Positions 26,298 through 34,932 of a stretch of DNA of 64,000 nucleotides are shown piece by piece. Position 1 is the first letter of the stretch. Each line of letters opens with the position of its first letter. This DNA comes from JAZDGX01 sp964482205 (GTDB lineage Bacteria > Eisenbacteria > RBG-16-71-46 > CAIMUX01 > WJJG01). Under the pieces are notes generated by a model, which was given only the letters and a program-made list of their open reading frames with translations, was not told the DNA's origin and did not search any database. The translations under genes were made by a program, and so were the position numbers. The stretch lies in the NCBI GenBank assembly GCA_964482205.1, contig CAYZWI010000005.1, forward strand, positions 184,929 to 248,928, read 5' to 3'.

Positions 26298-27428
26298 TCA
26301 GCGAAACCGGCTCTTCATCTTCCCCCAGGACATCTCCTCGGTAGGCGTTGCGCCGCAGGCAACCGGCCAGTCTCCGATCAAGCCGCATTCGGGGTTGTTC
26401 TCCGGCGCGCAAGGGGAATCGTCGCGCAAGTAGAACTCGGACCCCGAAGAGGGATCGCAGAAGCGGGCATCGGCGCAGAGATTCCCGTTCACGCCGAGTA
26501 GGGAGGCGATGCAGCCCACCCAGTCGCCGCCCCCGTTGCCGAAGATGTCGCAGCAGGCGAGATTCGCGCCGCTCGCGGCATCCAAGCATTCGATGGCCGG
26601 GTCCTCGTCGAAGGTGGCCGTGATGATGCTGTTCGTCAATTCTGCGCTGCTGCCGTTCGAAAGGGCGATGCCGCTGAACCAGCACGTGCATCCCTGCAGC
26701 ACAAGAGAAGAGCGATCGGCATAGACTCCGCTGCCGGCTTCCGGGGCAATGCCGGAGGACAACGTGGATGAGAGCAGCGAGACGTGGCTGTGGTCCAGGA
26801 AGATGTGCCCGCCGCGCTCGGAAACATCGAACGGCCCGAAATGGCAGTCGGTCACGGTCGCCAATGCGAGCCAACAGAAGATGGCTCCACCGCCATAATC
26901 CCCCGAGCCGAACGGCGTCCCGTTGTCGTGAAACTCGCATTCGCGCAGGACGAGGTTGGTGCTCACCGCGGAAAGCGCTCCGCCGAAATCGGCATGGTTG
27001 TCGTGAAAGACGCAGTCCTCGATGGTGCTCAATCCGCCCCATGCCGTGACTGCGCCTCCTTGCCGGAACCACTCTCCGTGTCCGTTGCCATCGACGACGG
27101 TGATCCCCGAGATCGTGACCTGGGCTCCCGCGGCCATGTTCGTCCGGATGCCCCACGTGTCGTGCTCGCAGTCGATGACGCATGCGTCCGGATTGCCGCC
27201 GACGGAGGCGATCGTGAGGCTCTTCCCGCGCAGATCGATTCCCCGGTTGCCGTCGCCCAAGAAGGTTCCGTCGGCGAGTTGCAGGATGTCCCCGTCCTGG
27301 GCGGCATCCACGGCCGCCTGGATGGTGGGGAAGTCCCCGCTGCCGTCGGGAGAGACGAGATAGGTCGCAGCGAAGCCCGGCGATCCGAGGAAGGCAAGAA
27401 ACAAGGCGATCAGGGTTGCACGAGACAT
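26298..27428 (-). CDS. secreted right-handed parallel beta-helix protein
   Basis: 376 residues from the ATG at 27428, chosen because GGGAGAT lies seven bases upstream and the signal peptide 'RATLIALFLAFLGSPGFAA' then starts at residue 2. After the signal, 'VSPDGSGDFPTIQAAVDAA' and 'GDILQLADGTF' are the standard entry to pectate-lyase-like parallel beta-helices, followed by repeating strands such as 'SLTIASVGG', 'VTISGITVVDG', 'STIEDCVFHDNHADFGGAL' and 'LVLRECEFHDNG'. A Cys-rich C-terminal part has 'LACCDIFGNGGGDWVGC' and 'SPCAPENNPECGLIG'. No catalytic Asp/Arg cluster was recognised, so a lyase role is not claimed. Unlike its neighbours it lacks a clear sorting module at the end. Probably an exported surface or matrix protein. 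Confidence 0.8.
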   Translation of the reverse strand: MSRATLIALFLAFLGSPGFAATYLVSPDGSGDFPTIQAAVDAAQDGDILQLADGTFLGDGNRGIDLRGKSLTIASVGGNPDACVIDCEHDTWGIRTNMAAGAQVTISGITVVDGNGHGEWFRQGGAVTAWGGLSTIEDCVFHDNHADFGGALSAVSTNLVLRECEFHDNGTPFGSGDYGGGAIFCWLALATVTDCHFGPFDVSERGGHIFLDHSHVSLLSSTLSSGIAPEAGSGVYADRSSLVLQGCTCWFSGIALSNGSSAELTNSIITATFDEDPAIECLDAASGANLACCDIFGNGGGDWVGCIASLLGVNGNLCADARFCDPSSGSEFYLRDDSPCAPENNPECGLIGDWPVACGATPTEEMSWGKMKSRFR

Positions 27429-27473
27429 GACACGATCTCCCGCACTGGCGAACGTTCGACCCTGCACGATCCG

Positions 27474-27482
27474 AGTATAGCA
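27474..27482 (-). promoter_or_regulatory. extended -10 promoter of the beta-helix gene
   Basis: Minus-strand TGC-TATACT is an extended -10 (TATACT 5/6). No good -35 is present. The predicted start near 27467 gives a leader of about 40 bases before the ATG at 27428. Confidence 0.5.
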
Positions 27483-27637
27483 CCGACTGCATCCCGTCTG
27501 CGAGATACCGCGACTGTCATTTCAACATGGGGCTCACGCAGAAGGGATCAGACCGGCCCTGGCCGCGGCGCAGTTCGAATGGGTCATGGCGTGGAGGCGG
27601 CGCACGCGGGAGTGCACGCGCGGGAGCGCACGAGAAC

Positions 27638-27667
27638 TTGAGAGATCGACCTCGGAAAGACTACAAT
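27638..27667 (+). promoter_or_regulatory. sigma70-like promoter of the FG-GAP protein gene
   Basis: TTGAGA (27638-27643), an 18-base spacer, and TACAAT (27662-27667, 5/6). The predicted start near 27674 gives a 40-base leader before the ATG at 27714. Together with the oppositely oriented element at 27474-27482 it forms a divergent pair serving two secreted proteins. Confidence 0.6.
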
Positions 27668-27713
27668 CTCCCGGGGTTCTCTGACGCAGGCACTTCGCAA
27701 CCAGGAGAGAGCC

Positions 27714-29342
27714 ATGTGTACCGAGCGCACCTCGCCTCCTTCCTCCGCTGCATCGCCCCGCAGGTCCATTCTCTTGGCGGCCGTTCTTCTCTTGATGTCA
27801 TCTTCGGCATGGGCCGGGCGTCCTGGATTCTCTGCCGGGGATCCCGCGGCCTCCTTTGCCGACCGGCCGGCCGTTCCCCTTTGGGCCGCACAGGGGTGGC
27901 CGTCCCAGGTCGTGGAACGGGACGCGGGGCGGATGGCTCCGGGATCTCTCGGCTGCAGTCCCTTCCTGCCCCTGATCGAGTTTTCAGTGACGAGCGATAT
28001 CTTCGCCGCCGATCCCGGCGACACTCTGACGCATTCTTGCTTCTTCGTCGGCGACTATGCTCGCAACACCATCGTCCGTCATGTCGTTGATGCGAACCTC
28101 GATCATACCGAAGGCCTGCTACCGGTCGCGTACGGCCAGACATGGCTGGCCGAGGATCTGGACCGCGACGGGTACGTCGAGCTCGTGCTTCAACGCGGTG
28201 ACAGCGGGATGGGCGGGAACGGCTACCTCGACATTCTCTCCGCGCCGGATTGGCGGCTGAGGACGCGGATCGTCCTTCCGGGAATGAAGGTCTACTTCCA
28301 TCCGGTCGCGATCGATGTGGATGGAGATCCCGAGATCGAGATGTTCCTGACGCCCAGCTCCCTGTCCGGCGATGCCCGCGCCATGCTCATCGACTACGAT
28401 CCGGCGGCGCAGAGCTTCACCGTCCTCAGCGACATCACGGCCCCTTCCGGCACGGGCGGTCCGGCGGCGGCGGCGGACTTCGATCACGACGGGCGCATGG
28501 AGTTCCTGACCGGCAGCTCGAGCGGCTATCACCTCTACGAACTTCTGGCGAATGTGCTCGTCGATCGCGGGGCGATCGGTCTTGCCGAAAGAGGCGCGTG
28601 GGCGACCGCCGTGCGGCCGACTCCGGACGGCACTCCGCACGCGATCCTCGGCTATTCCTCGTTCGAGGCCGGGTATCGCTACTACTTGATGAAGCCGGCG
28701 GGAGACAACACCTTCACGATCGCCCAAGTGTTTCAGGAGATGACCGGATACGCAGGGCTGCACTCCTCCTTCGCTTCCGACCCGGACCGCGACGGCATGG
28801 ATGAATTCGTCGTCAGCCTCTATCCCATGGCGCGCTTCTATGAGTGGGACGCGGCGTTCGATGTCTATCGCGAATTCTGGTCGCTCGACCAGACCGTGGA
28901 GGGGACCGCACTTTGCTGGGGCGATTGCGATCTCGACAAGGACCATGTGGGCGAATGGTGCTTCGTCAACCACATGAATGTCTTCCGGGCGTATGAGGAC
29001 CAGGGCACATCGACGGCCGTTTGCGATGCGACCTTTGATGTCCGCCCGGATGTGTTGATTGCCTGGCCCAACCCGTTCGGCGATGGGACGCGCCTGTTGC
29101 TTCGTGCGCCGGATCGGGCTCGGTCGTCGCATGCGGTCGCATCCGCGGGGGATGCGCGTTGCCAGGTGGTCGATCTGCTCGATCCGCAAGGCCGGTGTCT
29201 GCGGACGTGGACGCTTGGCTGGGGAATCGAGACGGCCTGGGATGGGTGCGATCGGTTCGGGCGCCCGGTCGCGGCCGGCGTCTATTGCCTGCGGCCGCGC
29301 GGGCAGGCCGACGGCGGACTGAGGCTCGTGCGCATCGAGTAA
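27714..29342 (+). CDS. secreted FG-GAP/VCBS-type repeat protein with C-terminal sorting module
   Basis: 542 residues with a signal peptide ('RSILLAAVLLLMSSSAWA', about 17-34). The body is a run of beta-propeller-like repeats with Ca-binding loops: 'DLDRDGYVEL', 'DVDGDPEIEM', 'DFDHDGRMEF', 'DPDRDGMDEF' and 'DLDKDHVGEW', as in integrin-type FG-GAP or VCBS repeats. The end has 'AWPNPFGDGTRL', 'QVVDLLDPQGRCLRTW', 'TAWDGCDRFGRPVAAGVYCL' and 'LVRIE', which is the FlgD-like/type-IX sorting pattern seen in other exported proteins of this window. AGGAGAG precedes the ATG and a good promoter lies 50 bases upstream. Probably a large extracellular adhesive or structural protein; no enzymatic motif is seen. 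Confidence 0.8.
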   Translation: MCTERTSPPSSAASPRRSILLAAVLLLMSSSAWAGRPGFSAGDPAASFADRPAVPLWAAQGWPSQVVERDAGRMAPGSLGCSPFLPLIEFSVTSDIFAADPGDTLTHSCFFVGDYARNTIVRHVVDANLDHTEGLLPVAYGQTWLAEDLDRDGYVELVLQRGDSGMGGNGYLDILSAPDWRLRTRIVLPGMKVYFHPVAIDVDGDPEIEMFLTPSSLSGDARAMLIDYDPAAQSFTVLSDITAPSGTGGPAAAADFDHDGRMEFLTGSSSGYHLYELLANVLVDRGAIGLAERGAWATAVRPTPDGTPHAILGYSSFEAGYRYYLMKPAGDNTFTIAQVFQEMTGYAGLHSSFASDPDRDGMDEFVVSLYPMARFYEWDAAFDVYREFWSLDQTVEGTALCWGDCDLDKDHVGEWCFVNHMNVFRAYEDQGTSTAVCDATFDVRPDVLIAWPNPFGDGTRLLLRAPDRARSSHAVASAGDARCQVVDLLDPQGRCLRTWTLGWGIETAWDGCDRFGRPVAAGVYCLRPRGQADGGLRLVRIE

Positions 29343-29405
29343 GCGCGCGGCCTCCGCGGTGTTCGCGCCATTGCGGCCCCGAGTAGCGCGCGCGTGGGCT
29401 GTTAG

Positions 29406-29611
29406 ACAGTATGGAACGACCGGCTCGCGATTCGTAAGGTCGCGCCGCGTCTCATTCCCGTGCAGCCGGGCACTCGGGTGAAGACGGACCGCAAGGATGC
29501 GCGCAAGCTGGCGACGCTGCTGCGGGCAGGCTTGTTGACCGAGGTGCACCCTCCGAGCGAGGAGCAGGAAGCGCTACGCGATCTATGCCGTTGCCGGAAA
29601 ATTGTCTTGCG
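29406..29611 (+). pseudogene. IS110-family transposase fragment
   Basis: An open frame without a proper start, from a stop at 29403 to about 29611, contains 'PGTRVKTDRKDARKLATLL' and 'EQEALRDLCRCRK'. This matches the end of the DEDD nuclease domain of IS110 transposases (usual form KTDRRDARKLARLLRAGELT..). Only about 65 of roughly 340 residues remain; the serine-containing C-terminal domain and the element ends are absent. It sits between two convergent secreted-protein genes. Confidence 0.75.
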
Positions 29612-29644
29612 CCCCGTGCGGTTCGGCGTCTCTCGGAGCGCCGG

Positions 29645-32600
29645 CTACCTTACAAGCGTCATCCTCCCTGCCAAACGGCCCTCTCCGCTATCCAGGCAAT
29701 AGAAGTAGATTCCCGCCGGCAGTATTTGTCCGGCCGCGTCCACGCCGTTCCAGACAACCGCGTGAGGTCCCGCCGGGAGCGTGCCATCCACCAGCGTGCG
29801 CACCACGCGGCCTTCGAGGTCCATCACCGTGAGGCGCACGTGCCCCCTGCGCGGAAGCTCGAAGGCGATGCTCGTCGAGGGCGTGAAGGGATTCGGGCGA
29901 TTCGCGTACAGCACGGGCCGCAGCGCGAGCGGATGCGCCGGCTCGCCGGACGCGCTCGCCTCCGACCACGATTGCACGCGCACATCGTCCACATACCAGC
30001 CTTCGCGCGTGTCGGCGCCGTCGCTGCCGAAGCGGAAGCGGAAGCGCGCGAGCCCGCTCGATCCTTCGATGGTGAAAGTCTCCGCGCGCCAATCGTGCGC
30101 GCCCGAGAAGACGGGCGTGTCGGCGGGGAAGGGTCCGGGCGTGCCGCCCGCGCGAATCAAGTAGGGATACCCGCCATCGGGCGTGATCGGCGCCCACGCT
30201 CCGCCGTCGATCGACATCTCCACGCGCCCGCCGTCGTAACAGCGCCCCGGATACGCCGCGCTCACTTCGGCCTCCATCCAGTGCCAGAAGGTGAGACGCG
30301 TGTGCTCCGCGATCTCGACCGCTTCCGTCACGAGCGCCCCGTCCGCGAGGTTCGCGTAATCGCCGGCGGCCGTGTCGCCGAACTTCCAGCTCGTTCCCCC
30401 GCCCGCGGTGTGATTGCGCGTCGTCGAAAGATGCCACTGATCCTGAAATCCTTGTGTGACGATCTCGTGCGTCCAGGCGCCCTGTCCCGCTTCCATGTCG
30501 TCGGCCAATCCGCCGATGCCGATGGAGGCGGTCAATTCGATCGCCAAATCCCAGTCCGCCGAAATCTGCAGCGGACACGCGACCATGCCGGGGCAGGGAG
30601 CGTTCGCATCCACCGCGACTTCGAACGCGGGAACGAGCGCGGCCTCGCCGTCGATGGGAAGCAGGGCGACGCCCGCATGCGGTTGCGTGACCTCGAGCCC
30701 CCAGCCGCCGGTGACGAGCGTGGTCGCGACCGTGGAGGCATCGCGATGGCCGCCGTTGGCGAGGCGGATGGTGACGAGCGCGCTTTCGCCCGGCTCGAGG
30801 CAGCCGTCGCCGTCGCCATCGGCGGAGTCGTCGACATCGAGCGAGGCGATCGCGAGCGTGGGCGCGTCGACCGGATACGAGAAGGCGCCGTTCCACGCCC
30901 CTGCGCCATCGTCGCGGATGTCGAGCGCGAAGGCGAGCGCATGTCCGTCGGGGCAGTTGCCGTTGATGCGGAAGCTGTAGTGGTCGCCCCCGAGCCCGCT
31001 CGAGCTCGCTCCGCCGGCGATCGTGCCGTAGCTCGCGACGGCGTCGGTGATCTCGACCTCGGGATCGGCGCAGGAAAGCGTCGCGTGCACGCCCGTGATC
31101 GGCTGGCTCCACACATTCTCGAGCGTCACGCTGAGCGCGATCGTCTCGCCCGCGTCGCAATCGCCGTCGGCGTTTCCGCCGGGCGCGTCGTCGATCGCGT
31201 GACCGGCGACGGTGACATAGGGACCGCTGGGAATGATCGGGAAGGTCGTCTCGGTGACGAGAAGATTGGCGTCGGAGACGACCATGTGCATCGTGCCCGG
31301 ATACCCGGCCGCGATCGCGAGGGTGGCTTCGCCGTTCGCATCGGTCACGGCGAAGCTATAGCAACTGCCTTGCTCATCCCACAGGCACACCCGCGCGCCC
31401 GGCACCGGCAGGCCCCCGGTCGTGACCGTCACATCGTAGCTCGTCATGCCCAGCACGAAGACCCCCGCGTGCTCGCACACCGGCGCGCGCGGAGTCGCCG
31501 TCCAGACCGGCATGGCGGGATCGCCGAAGGTCGTCACTTCATAGTGCACCCAGCGATTCGATTCGTAGGCGATGTAGGGGACATTGTCGGTGCGCGAGTC
31601 GTCGTTGGCTGAGGCGAGCTCGTTCAGCCCTTCCGCGAAGAGCGCATCGACGAACTGGCGATGGTAGTACTGCGACGAGCCGTTGGTGGTGTAGTGCACG
31701 CCGTAGCCATAGCGCGTGTTCCCGATCCACGAGACATATCCGCGCGCGGAGAGCAGGAAGTCTTCGAGAATGCAATCGGTGTCATCGAAGGCGCCCGAGT
31801 AGCAGCCTTGCGAGTAGCCGACATTGTAGGTGTGGGTCACGCCGTCAGCGGTGAAGGAGGGGATGTCGGAGCTGTAGACCTTGCAATTGAAGGTCTCGTT
31901 GGCGTGGCCGAGGTGATGAGCCATGTGGCAGCCGGTCGACATTTCGTTGATGTAATTCGTCCCGCTCCAGGTGCCGGTTTCCTCGTAGTAGGTGCTCGTG
32001 TTCCACTCGAGCGGAATCCCCGCGGTCGTATAGCCCCAGGTGCTCGCGCCCAGACGGATCTCTTCCATGTACCAGTCGCCGTAGGTGCCTTCCCACAAGT
32101 ACTCGCCGTAGAAGCTGGCCGTTTCGATCTCGTTCACGACCGGATTGCGCTCGTAGCGCAGGAGCTTGTTCACGAAGTTCTGTGCTTCCGTGGGCGTATC
32201 GGAACAGACCCGTCCGATCGCGATGTCGGGCACGAGGTCGGCCTCTTCCACTTCGCCCCAGCGGTCGTCGCCGTCGTCATTCCAGGTTCCGTCGAGCCCG
32301 CCGTAGTAGAGCTCGCAGCAGAGGGCGTTGGTCTCCATCGGCGTGCCTTCGTCGACGACATAGCAATAGCAGTCGCGGTCGGGAATGACATCCACGTCGC
32401 CGCCGAAGAGGACATACTCGGTTTCCCAGTTCTGATACGCGTCGAGAAGGAAGCTGCGCACGCGTTCCTGATTATCGCGCCCCGAATACGAGGCGAAGAT
32501 GTCGGCCGCGAGCACGATCGTCGAAGGCAGGCCTTTGGCGGTGCGGTCGTCGGCCAGCTCCTGATAGACCGGGGCGAGCGTGGCGTTGGTGATGATGACA

Positions 32601-33388
32601 TGCAGATAGGTATCGGCGGGATCGCAGAGGGTGCGGCCGCCCTGCGCGCGCCCGAACGCATTCGCGTCCGTGCCCGCGTTCGTGCCCGCTTCACGCGCGA
32701 AGTCGCCGCGTTCGGCCGCGTTCGCGTAGGCCTCGGCCATCTCCGGATTGTCGCAATGGCGTGCGAGCCATTCTCGCGTGGAACCGTCCGCGCGGAAGGT
32801 CACGGCCGAGCGGGCGAGCGTTTCCCGGTCGGGCATGGTCTTGATCTCGACGCGCAGATCGGAGACGAATTCGGTTTCGCCGGAAGCCAGGCGTGCGCGC
32901 AAGGGGAAGAGCTCGATGTAGGCGATGCGATGGCCGCGATAGGTTTCCACGCGAGCAAGCCGGCCAAGTTGCGCGGGGAAGAGCGCGGCGGATGCGTAGA
33001 GCGCCTGGTTGGGCTCCGTCGGGGCGATCGGCCCCGAATAGGAGAGCGGATGCTCCTGCTGGGCGGGCACCGGCAAGTGGCGCGATGTCTGCGCCGGCGC
33101 ATCGGCCGTCACGCGGATGTCGACGATCGATTCTCCCGGCGGAAGCATGATGCGGGCCGCGGCGACAGGCAGGTACGGCTCTCCCGCTTGTCCGATCGTG
33201 CGCGCATTCGGCAGCGATGCAATCTCGTAGCCGGGCATGAAGAGCGCCGGCTGCCATTCGGGCGCGGGGAAGCTGTAGCGCAGGGAAAGCTCCTCGGCAA
33301 TTGCAGGCGTCGATGCAGCCGCGAACACGGCAAGGGACAGGACCACGAAGAACAGACACATCGATTGCGGGCCCCAGTAGCGTCTCAT
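29645..33388 (-). CDS. secreted gingipain-like C25 cysteine peptidase
   Basis: 1247 residues from ATG 33388 (GGGAGGGG upstream, then a signal peptide ending near TPAIAEE). Residues about 45-200 resemble the C25 propeptide ('YLPVAAARIMLPPGESI'). The peptidase domain (about 255-640) has 'YLHVIITNATLAPVYQELAD', 'YVLFGGDVDVIPDRDC', candidate catalytic His495 in 'AHHLGHANETF' and Cys529 in 'GYSQGCYSGAFDD', spaced like the gingipain dyad. Ig-like and choice-of-anchor domains follow, with Asp-rich loops ('GDGDGCLEPGES') typical of exported FCB proteins, and then a jelly-roll-like segment. The C-terminal 85 residues are a clear FlgD-like sorting module ('NRPNPFTPSTSIAFELP', VMDLEGRVVRTL, VVWNGVDAAG, LPAGIYFY). 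Expected to be an extracellular endopeptidase exported by a type-IX-like system. Confidence 0.88.
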   Translation of the reverse strand: MRRYWGPQSMCLFFVVLSLAVFAAASTPAIAEELSLRYSFPAPEWQPALFMPGYEIASLPNARTIGQAGEPYLPVAAARIMLPPGESIVDIRVTADAPAQTSRHLPVPAQQEHPLSYSGPIAPTEPNQALYASAALFPAQLGRLARVETYRGHRIAYIELFPLRARLASGETEFVSDLRVEIKTMPDRETLARSAVTFRADGSTREWLARHCDNPEMAEAYANAAERGDFAREAGTNAGTDANAFGRAQGGRTLCDPADTYLHVIITNATLAPVYQELADDRTAKGLPSTIVLAADIFASYSGRDNQERVRSFLLDAYQNWETEYVLFGGDVDVIPDRDCYCYVVDEGTPMETNALCCELYYGGLDGTWNDDGDDRWGEVEEADLVPDIAIGRVCSDTPTEAQNFVNKLLRYERNPVVNEIETASFYGEYLWEGTYGDWYMEEIRLGASTWGYTTAGIPLEWNTSTYYEETGTWSGTNYINEMSTGCHMAHHLGHANETFNCKVYSSDIPSFTADGVTHTYNVGYSQGCYSGAFDDTDCILEDFLLSARGYVSWIGNTRYGYGVHYTTNGSSQYYHRQFVDALFAEGLNELASANDDSRTDNVPYIAYESNRWVHYEVTTFGDPAMPVWTATPRAPVCEHAGVFVLGMTSYDVTVTTGGLPVPGARVCLWDEQGSCYSFAVTDANGEATLAIAAGYPGTMHMVVSDANLLVTETTFPIIPSGPYVTVAGHAIDDAPGGNADGDCDAGETIALSVTLENVWSQPITGVHATLSCADPEVEITDAVASYGTIAGGASSSGLGGDHYSFRINGNCPDGHALAFALDIRDDGAGAWNGAFSYPVDAPTLAIASLDVDDSADGDGDGCLEPGESALVTIRLANGGHRDASTVATTLVTGGWGLEVTQPHAGVALLPIDGEAALVPAFEVAVDANAPCPGMVACPLQISADWDLAIELTASIGIGGLADDMEAGQGAWTHEIVTQGFQDQWHLSTTRNHTAGGGTSWKFGDTAAGDYANLADGALVTEAVEIAEHTRLTFWHWMEAEVSAAYPGRCYDGGRVEMSIDGGAWAPITPDGGYPYLIRAGGTPGPFPADTPVFSGAHDWRAETFTIEGSSGLARFRFRFGSDGADTREGWYVDDVRVQSWSEASASGEPAHPLALRPVLYANRPNPFTPSTSIAFELPRRGHVRLTVMDLEGRVVRTLVDGTLPAGPHAVVWNGVDAAGQILPAGIYFYCLDSGEGRLAGRMTLVR

Positions 33389-33731
33389 CGTTCTCAACCC
33401 CTCCCTTGGCAAGCGAAATGGATTGCAGGGGCTGCAAAGAACCAACTTAAGGATACCATACGAGCGCCCGCGCGGCCATGCAGTTCACCGTGCCGGCACG
33501 AAGTCGATGCGACCGATTTCATGACAGCGCTGCTGCCACGAGTCGACCGCTCGATGGTCATGATCCTGATCGCGTCAGGCGCACACCATGCTCCTGCATC
33601 GCGGATGCACGGGAGGACAAGGGGAATGTGCGAGGATATTCGTTGAACACCTGACAGTTGCCGGTTCAAGACGGGGGTCCGTTTGCGAGCAGCCAAAGCC
33701 GCATGACGCCGCCAGGAAGCCCGCCCGCCTC
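33389..33731. other. intergenic region upstream of the C25 peptidase gene
   Basis: No gene is seen. On the minus strand a TGG-TATCCT element near 33451-33459 could be a weak extended -10 for the peptidase gene, with no matching -35. The remaining sequence up to the end of the FemAB-like gene has only short frames. Confidence 0.3.
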
Positions 33732-34763
33732 TTACGCCGGCGGCGCCTCCGCGCGCTTCCGGCGATTCCGGTACGCGAGCGCGAGACGGCTCACGGCCGA
33801 ACGGCGCACGATCACATCCGAAGGATAGGAGCTCGTGCCGAAGGTCTGCTTGAAGCGCCGCGATCCCTCGTGCTCGCCGCTGGGATTGAAGTCGTAGAGC
33901 ACCACGCCGCGATCGCGCGCATCCCGGATGATCCAATCCACGAGAAAGTCGCGCACGCCCGACGAGAAGTAGTCGGCGTTGAACGCGGCGTGCCACTCGA
34001 CGCAATGGCGGCCGTGATAGAAGTTCAAGTTGCCGCCGATGAGCGCGTCCTCGAGATACGCGAGCCACAGCTTCACCTGCGGGCTTCCGGCCGCGAACAG
34101 CTCGTGAAAGAGCGCGAGCGGATAGCGGCTCGTGGCCTGATCGCCCCATTGCGCGAGACGCGCTTCGTAGAGCGCGTAGTAGGCTTCCCACTGCGGCCAC
34201 TCGGTCGCCGGGCGGACGCAGATTCCGGCGCGCCCCGCCTTGTTGACCTGTTTGCGCACGCTGTGGCGGTAATGCATGCGCAAGGCCTCGTCGCCCGCGA
34301 GCGGCGCGAGATCGAGAATCTCCGTCGAATCGCTGGTCGTCACGAAGGGGGCGAGCGCGTCCTGATGCGGCGCGAGCGGATTCAAGCGCCAGAAGAGATT
34401 CGGGCAGGCGCGCAGCACGGCTTGCGCGACGGCGGTGAGATGGGCCGGCGAAAGCGGATCGGCCGAGATCGGCCCGCCGTAGCACCACGCGGCCGTGCTC
34501 GCGTAGGCGCGCTGCAAACCGAAAGCGCGCGAGCGCGCGATGAGCGGAAAGATCGCGGTGACGCCGTCGGCGAAGCGAAAGCGTTTGGTCACGATGCGGT
34601 GATGCGGAAGGGCGCGCTCGAAAACGGCGAGCCACAGAGGCGTGTGGAAGAAGGTGGCCCAGGCGCAAGCCCGCGCCATCTCGTCCCATTCGTCGAGGCC
34701 GACCGAATCGCTCATCTTGACGGCGAGCTCCTTCTCGCCGCCGGTCGCATCCATGCTGGCCAT
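33732..34763 (-). CDS. FemAB/GNAT-fold acyl- or aminoacyl-transferase
   Basis: 343 residues of the FemAB-like, GNAT-fold family (acetyltransferase_6 type). Landmarks are 'FFHTPLWLAVFERALPHH' near the N-terminus, 'YRHSVRKQVNKAGRAGI' (the basic helix common in this family), 'EAYYALYEARLAQWGD', 'GGNLNFYHGRHCVEWHAAF', 'DFLVDWIIRDARDRGVVLYDF' and 'GSRRFKQTFGT', the usual closing motif. Family members transfer amino acids to peptidoglycan precursors or acyl groups to surface glycans and exopolysaccharide components. Cytoplasmic, with no signal. It is divergent from the radical SAM gene 170 bases away; joint regulation is possible. The substrate is not identifiable. Confidence 0.8.
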   Translation of the reverse strand: MASMDATGGEKELAVKMSDSVGLDEWDEMARACAWATFFHTPLWLAVFERALPHHRIVTKRFRFADGVTAIFPLIARSRAFGLQRAYASTAAWCYGGPISADPLSPAHLTAVAQAVLRACPNLFWRLNPLAPHQDALAPFVTTSDSTEILDLAPLAGDEALRMHYRHSVRKQVNKAGRAGICVRPATEWPQWEAYYALYEARLAQWGDQATSRYPLALFHELFAAGSPQVKLWLAYLEDALIGGNLNFYHGRHCVEWHAAFNADYFSSGVRDFLVDWIIRDARDRGVVLYDFNPSGEHEGSRRFKQTFGTSSYPSDVIVRRSAVSRLALAYRNRRKRAEAPPA

Positions 34764-34899
34764 TGCGCCCCTTTCCTCGAGTGCGCCGCCGTCGCGGTGC
34801 GCACCCGCTGCCGCTGCGGTCCTTCGCCGGCTCCGTCTTTGGGGGACCTTCCTCTCGCATCATGGAAACGCGCGCATCCTACCACTCGGATTCCGGGCA

Positions 34900-34908
34900 T
34901 GCTATGCT
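34900..34908 (+). promoter_or_regulatory. candidate extended -10 promoter of the radical SAM-OPT pair
   Basis: TGC-TATGCT (extended -10; 4/6) lies 25 bases before the radical SAM start. The AAGGAGG ribosome site (34917-34923) would sit almost at the 5' end of the transcript. No convincing -35. Confidence 0.35.
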
Positions 34909-34932
34909 TCGACGCCAAGGAGGGCATCAGTG

